Part shown: positions 11,572-14,849 of the stretch, piece after piece
How the letters are laid out: every line of letters begins with the position of its first letter
Position numbering within the stretch: the stretch's first letter is position 1
Assembly: GCA_964392615.1 (NCBI GenBank)
Contig: CAYMRB010000250.1
Span: 1 to 14,849, forward strand
Source: CAYMRB01 sp964392615
GTDB lineage: Bacteria > Planctomycetota > UBA8108
Direction of reading: 5' to 3'
DNA: 14,849 nucleotides
The notes under the pieces: generated by a model
Databases searched by the model: none
The model's input: the letters and a program-made list of their open reading frames with translations, nothing else
What the model was told of the DNA's origin: nothing
Made by a program: the position numbers and the translations under genes

Positions 11572-14500
11572 GTCGTCATCTCGTCAGCAGTGGGGCTCCG
11601 ACGCTCGTCGATGATCGCCGGTCGAGCGGCGGTCCCGTCGATCCCCGTTTGCGGGGCGCGCGACAGGCCGAAGTACGCGCACACCGCGCGCCGCGCCGCG
11701 TTCAGGTCCTCGAGGATAGCGTAGCCGACCGGCACGAGGAAGAGCGTGATGAACGTCGCGAACAGCACGCCGAAGCCGAGCGAGATCGCCATCGGAATCA
11801 GGAAGCGCGCCTGCATGCTGCGCTCGAGCAGGAGCGGCGTCAGCCCGGCGAACGTCGTCAGCGATGTCAGAAGAATCGGGCGGAATCGCGCGCGGCCCGC
11901 CTCGCGGATCGACTCGAGCACCGGAACGCCCGTATCGCGCCGGCGGTTGATGAAATCGACCATCACCAGGCTGTCGTTCACCAGCACTCCCGTCAGCGCG
12001 ACGATGCCGAACATCGACAGCATCGTCAGCGGCATGTCCATGATGATATGGCCCCAGACCGCGCCGATGATGCCGAACGGGATCGCGCTCATGACGATCA
12101 ACGGTTGCGCGTACGACCGGAACGGAATCGCCAGAAGGACGTAGATCAGCACCAGGGCGACCGCGAAGCCGCGAAGGATGCCGGCCATCGTCTCGCGCTG
12201 TTCGCGCTGCTCGCCCTCGAAGCGGAAGCTCAGGTCGGAGTGCTCGAGCATCAGTCGGGGAAGGAACTCGTTCGCCAGCAGCGCGTTGATCTCCGTCGGG
12301 TTCGCGATGACCTGATCGACGTCGGCGGTCACGTTGACGACTCGTTGGCGGTCGGCGCGTTGGATCGACGCGTATCCGCGGGCGAGGCGCGCGGTCGCGA
12401 CGCGCGAGAACGGCACCTCGACGCCGTCGGGCGTACGGATGCGCATGTTCTCGATGTCCGCGAGCGACCGGCGTTCGTCGTGCGGATAGCGCACCATGAT
12501 GCGGACGTCGTCGCGTCCTCGCTGAATGCGCTGCGCTTCCTCGCCGTAGAAGCCCTGGCGGACCTGGCGTGCGAGGTCGCGCCGCGTGATTCCGAGATGT
12601 TCCGCATCGGGACGCAGCGCGAGCACGAGCTCCTTCTTGCCTGCGCGGAACGAATCCGTGACGTCGAATACGCCGGGGAACTCGCGCAACCGAGTCTTCA
12701 AGCGCTCCGCCGCGGAGCGCAGGTCGTCGATGTCTTTCGACGAGAGCTCGACGTTGACGGCCGCCCCGCTCGAGAACAGCGACGACGTGAACGATACCTC
12801 GAGCGCGTCGGGTACGGCGCCGGTAAGCTCGCGCCAGCGCCGACCGACCTCGGTGCTCGGGACCGAACGCCTCTCCGACGGAGCGAGCTGGACGTTGACC
12901 TCGGCGAGGTGGGAGCCGGAGAAGCTCGCCTTGCTGCCGGAGTGACGGCTCTGGATCTCGCGGAAGGGGTGCCCGCCTACGGAGCGCAGCACGTGGCGAA
13001 ACACGCTCGGCTCTCCGGGCTGCCGCTCACCGTCGATGTCGCTCCGTACTCTCCGGACGGCATCTTCGAGCTGCTGGGCGGCGCGGTCGGTCACGTCGAT
13101 CGGGGTGCCCTGCGGCATCGTGATGTACGCGACGACGTTGTCGGCGTCGACTGGCGGGAAGAACACGAACTGGATCCAGCCGCCGGCGGTATAGCCGGCC
13201 GTGGCGAGGAGTGTCGCGACTCCGATCGCGATCGTCATGTATCGCCAGCGCAGCGCCATGGACAGGAGCGGGCGGTAGACGAACTGAATCACTCTCTGTA
13301 ACGCAGCGTTCATCGTGCCCTGCACGGCGGACCACGCGATCCCGATCGGATTGCGCGATTTGCGATGGTTCGGCGGCAGGTGACACAGATGCCGCGGCAG
13401 CACGAGCAGTGACTCGACGAGTGAGAAGACCAGCGTCGCGATGACGATCGACGGGATGACCCGCATGATCTTCCCCATATTGCCCTCGACGTTCAGGAGC
13501 GGCAGGAACGCCGCCATCGTCGTCAGGACCGCGAAGATGACCGGTTTCGACACTTCCTGTGCACCGCGGACCGCCGCTTCGAGCGGGCTCGCTCCGCGTT
13601 GGAAGTGCGTATAGACGTTTTCTCCGACGACGATCGCGTCGTCGACCACGATGCCGAGAACGACGATGAACGCGAAGAGCGAGATCAGGTTGATCGAGAT
13701 ATCGAGACCGGGAAGAAGCCAGACCGCGCCGAGGAACGAAATCGGGATGCCGATCGCGACCCAGAACGCCAGCCGCAGCTTCAGGAACAGCGCGAGCATC
13801 AGAAAGACGAGGATGAGCCCGTTGCGCCCGTTGCGCTTCAACAGGTCCAGGCGACCCGCGAGGATCTCTGCGTCGTCCTGCCAGGTCGTCAGGTGAATGC
13901 CGCGAGGGAATGACGAACGAACGCGGTCGACGTAAGCCTTCACCTTGTCCGCTACATCGAGCGCGCTCTGCTCGCCGACGCGGAACACGCTGACGAGGAT
14001 CGCCGGATCGCCGTCGAATTCCGACGCCTGGTCCGTGTCCTCGAATCCGTCGACGACATCGGCCACAGCGCCGAGTGACAGGCGCGTGCCGTCGGGGCGT
14101 GTCAGGAGCGTGAGGTCGGCGAAGTCCTCGCCGCGGTACGCTTGCCCCTTCGTGCGCACGAGGATCTCGCCGCCCGACGTCTTGACCGATCCGCCCGGCA
14201 GATCGAGCGACGACTGGCGCACGGCGGCGGCGACCTGGTCGAAGGTCAGGCCATGGCGTCGTAGCGCGACCTCGGAGACCTCGATCGACACCTCGTACGG
14301 TCGAGCGTTCGAAAGCTGCACGAGGCTGACCCCGTCGAGCGCGGCGACCTCATCGCGCACCTTCTCGGCGGCCTTGCGCAGCGTCCACTCGTCGATGTCG
14401 CCGTGAACCGCGATGTCGACGACCTGCTTGCGCAGAATGAGCTCCTGGACGACCGGTTTCTCGGTCTCGTCGGGAAACGTGTCGATCGTGTCGACCTGCG

Positions 14501-14831
14501 CCTTGACGTCGTCGAGAAGGCCCTGCGTGTCACCGTCGGGCGTGACCTCGACGGTGACCGTCCCGACGCCCTCCGCAGCCGACGAGCGAAGCCGCTTGAT
14601 ATCCGGCAGGCCTGCGAGCTTCTCCTCGATGCGCATGCAGATCGACTCTTCCACCTCCTCGGGCGACGCGCCGAGGTAGACCACGGTCACCGTGATCGCG
14701 TCCGACGAGAGCTCGGGGAAGACCTCGCGACGGATGGTCGGCAGCGTGATGATGCCGCCGAACACGATCAGGACCATCAGCAGATTGGCGGCGACGCCGT
14801 TGCGGGAGAACCACTCGATGATGCGGTTCAT
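11568..14831 (-). CDS. RND efflux permease (AcrB/HAE1-type)
   Basis: At 1087 residues this is full length for an inner-membrane RND pump. TM1 (about 11-31) is followed by a large periplasmic porter domain (PTIRREVFPEL, SSDAITVTVVYLGASPEEVEE). TM2-6 include ILVFLMLALFLKLRLAFWVAIGIPISFLGAVW, and TM4 carries the proton-relay pair D397/D398 in GIVVDDAIVVGEN, equivalent to AcrB D407/D408. The second half repeats the plan (IQFVFFPPVDADNVV, then the C-terminal TM bundle with SMFGIVALTGVLVNDSLVMVDF). The AcrB TM10 lysine is replaced: the segment reads GVLVND, as in many non-enterobacterial HAE1-like pumps. Such pumps use proton flow to expel drugs, lipids or other hydrophobics with an adaptor and outer-membrane channel; an adaptor gene is expected just upstream, outside the window. 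GGGAGG six bases before the ATG fixes the start. Confidence 0.93.
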   Translation of the reverse strand: MNRIIEWFSRNGVAANLLMVLIVFGGIITLPTIRREVFPELSSDAITVTVVYLGASPEEVEESICMRIEEKLAGLPDIKRLRSSAAEGVGTVTVEVTPDGDTQGLLDDVKAQVDTIDTFPDETEKPVVQELILRKQVVDIAVHGDIDEWTLRKAAEKVRDEVAALDGVSLVQLSNARPYEVSIEVSEVALRRHGLTFDQVAAAVRQSSLDLPGGSVKTSGGEILVRTKGQAYRGEDFADLTLLTRPDGTRLSLGAVADVVDGFEDTDQASEFDGDPAILVSVFRVGEQSALDVADKVKAYVDRVRSSFPRGIHLTTWQDDAEILAGRLDLLKRNGRNGLILVFLMLALFLKLRLAFWVAIGIPISFLGAVWLLPGLDISINLISLFAFIVVLGIVVDDAIVVGENVYTHFQRGASPLEAAVRGAQEVSKPVIFAVLTTMAAFLPLLNVEGNMGKIMRVIPSIVIATLVFSLVESLLVLPRHLCHLPPNHRKSRNPIGIAWSAVQGTMNAALQRVIQFVYRPLLSMALRWRYMTIAIGVATLLATAGYTAGGWIQFVFFPPVDADNVVAYITMPQGTPIDVTDRAAQQLEDAVRRVRSDIDGERQPGEPSVFRHVLRSVGGHPFREIQSRHSGSKASFSGSHLAEVNVQLAPSERRSVPSTEVGRRWRELTGAVPDALEVSFTSSLFSSGAAVNVELSSKDIDDLRSAAERLKTRLREFPGVFDVTDSFRAGKKELVLALRPDAEHLGITRRDLARQVRQGFYGEEAQRIQRGRDDVRIMVRYPHDERRSLADIENMRIRTPDGVEVPFSRVATARLARGYASIQRADRQRVVNVTADVDQVIANPTEINALLANEFLPRLMLEHSDLSFRFEGEQREQRETMAGILRGFAVALVLIYVLLAIPFRSYAQPLIVMSAIPFGIIGAVWGHIIMDMPLTMLSMFGIVALTGVLVNDSLVMVDFINRRRDTGVPVLESIREAGRARFRPILLTSLTTFAGLTPLLLERSMQARFLIPMAISLGFGVLFATFITLFLVPVGYAILEDLNAARRAVCAYFGLSRAPQTGIDGTAARPAIIDERRSPTADEMTT

Positions 14832-14837
14832 CGATCG

Positions 14838-14843
14838 CCTCCC
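14838..14843 (-). promoter_or_regulatory. Ribosome binding site of the RND permease
   Basis: Read on the minus strand this is GGGAGG, six bases before the ATG at 14831. It shows the permease is complete at its N-terminus although only 18 bases of upstream sequence are present. Confidence 0.8.
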
Positions 14844-14849
14844 GCGTCG

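Noticed and set aside
11649..13301. Open frame of 550 codons antisense to the RND permease
   Set aside because: The composition is Arg/Ala/Asp-rich and it lies opposite a full-length, motif-rich membrane protein, so it is a shadow frame.

Overview
The window looks like bacterial DNA joined from two sources. Bases 1 to about 2210 have a moderate GC content (about half to two thirds in the 60-base lines I counted) and carry genes with Myxococcota-style features. These are a secreted pectate lyase with a Cys/hydrophobic/Arg-rich C-terminal sorting tail, and a short lipoprotein with a Gly/Asp-rich linker. From base 2221 onward the DNA is clearly GC-richer (about 70% in the line I counted), with strong third-position G/C. 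Its gene content (exported nickel superoxide dismutase, sigma-54 regulator, HEAT-like tail protein, sulfatase-like/glycosyltransferase fusion) best fits a high-GC environmental Gram-negative such as a planctomycete or relative; this placement is an inference. The two parts meet at an A10 tract (2211-2220), where one gene from each side stops abruptly. An assembly chimera or recent recombination is therefore likely.

Layout. (1) 1-1503: 5'-truncated pectate lyase. (2) 1504-1944: no recognisable gene. (3) 1945-2187: lipoprotein leader, probably cut short. (4) 2189-2692 (minus) and 2862-4244 (plus): a divergent two-component pair, with a sensorless histidine kinase cut off inside its catalytic domain and an intact NtrC-type activator. 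(5) 4282-4890 (minus): two small uncharacterised genes in tandem. (6) 4960-7165 (minus): glucuronate isomerase (uxaC) preceded by a DUF695-RraB fusion protein. (7) 7166-7419: divergent intergenic region with an inverted repeat, a REP-like palindrome and a tandem triplet. (8) 7420-10326 (plus): a sulfatase-like/glycosyltransferase fusion overlapping a sulfotransferase whose frame is broken by a 67-bp G-rich insertion. (9) 10327-10434: convergent intergenic region with a long hairpin and a second copy of the palindrome. (10) 10435-14831 (minus): nickel superoxide dismutase, a membrane-anchored periplasmic protein, and an RND efflux permease whose upstream partner genes lie outside the window.

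How the genes work together. The fusion protein and the sulfotransferase overlap and probably act together on a surface or extracellular glycan: sugar transfer, sulfation, and hydrolysis or transfer of a phosphate/sulfate ester. uxaC provides uronic acid catabolism nearby, but on the opposite strand in its own unit. The RND permease and the 172-aa protein overlap by ATGA and form one efflux operon. sodN sits downstream on the same strand with its own 111-bp leader. The most notable points are the chimeric junction, the frame-restoring duplication in the sulfotransferase, the Thr-type sulfatase-like/glycosyltransferase fusion, the Sec-exported Ni-SOD, and a palindromic element shared by two intergenic regions.
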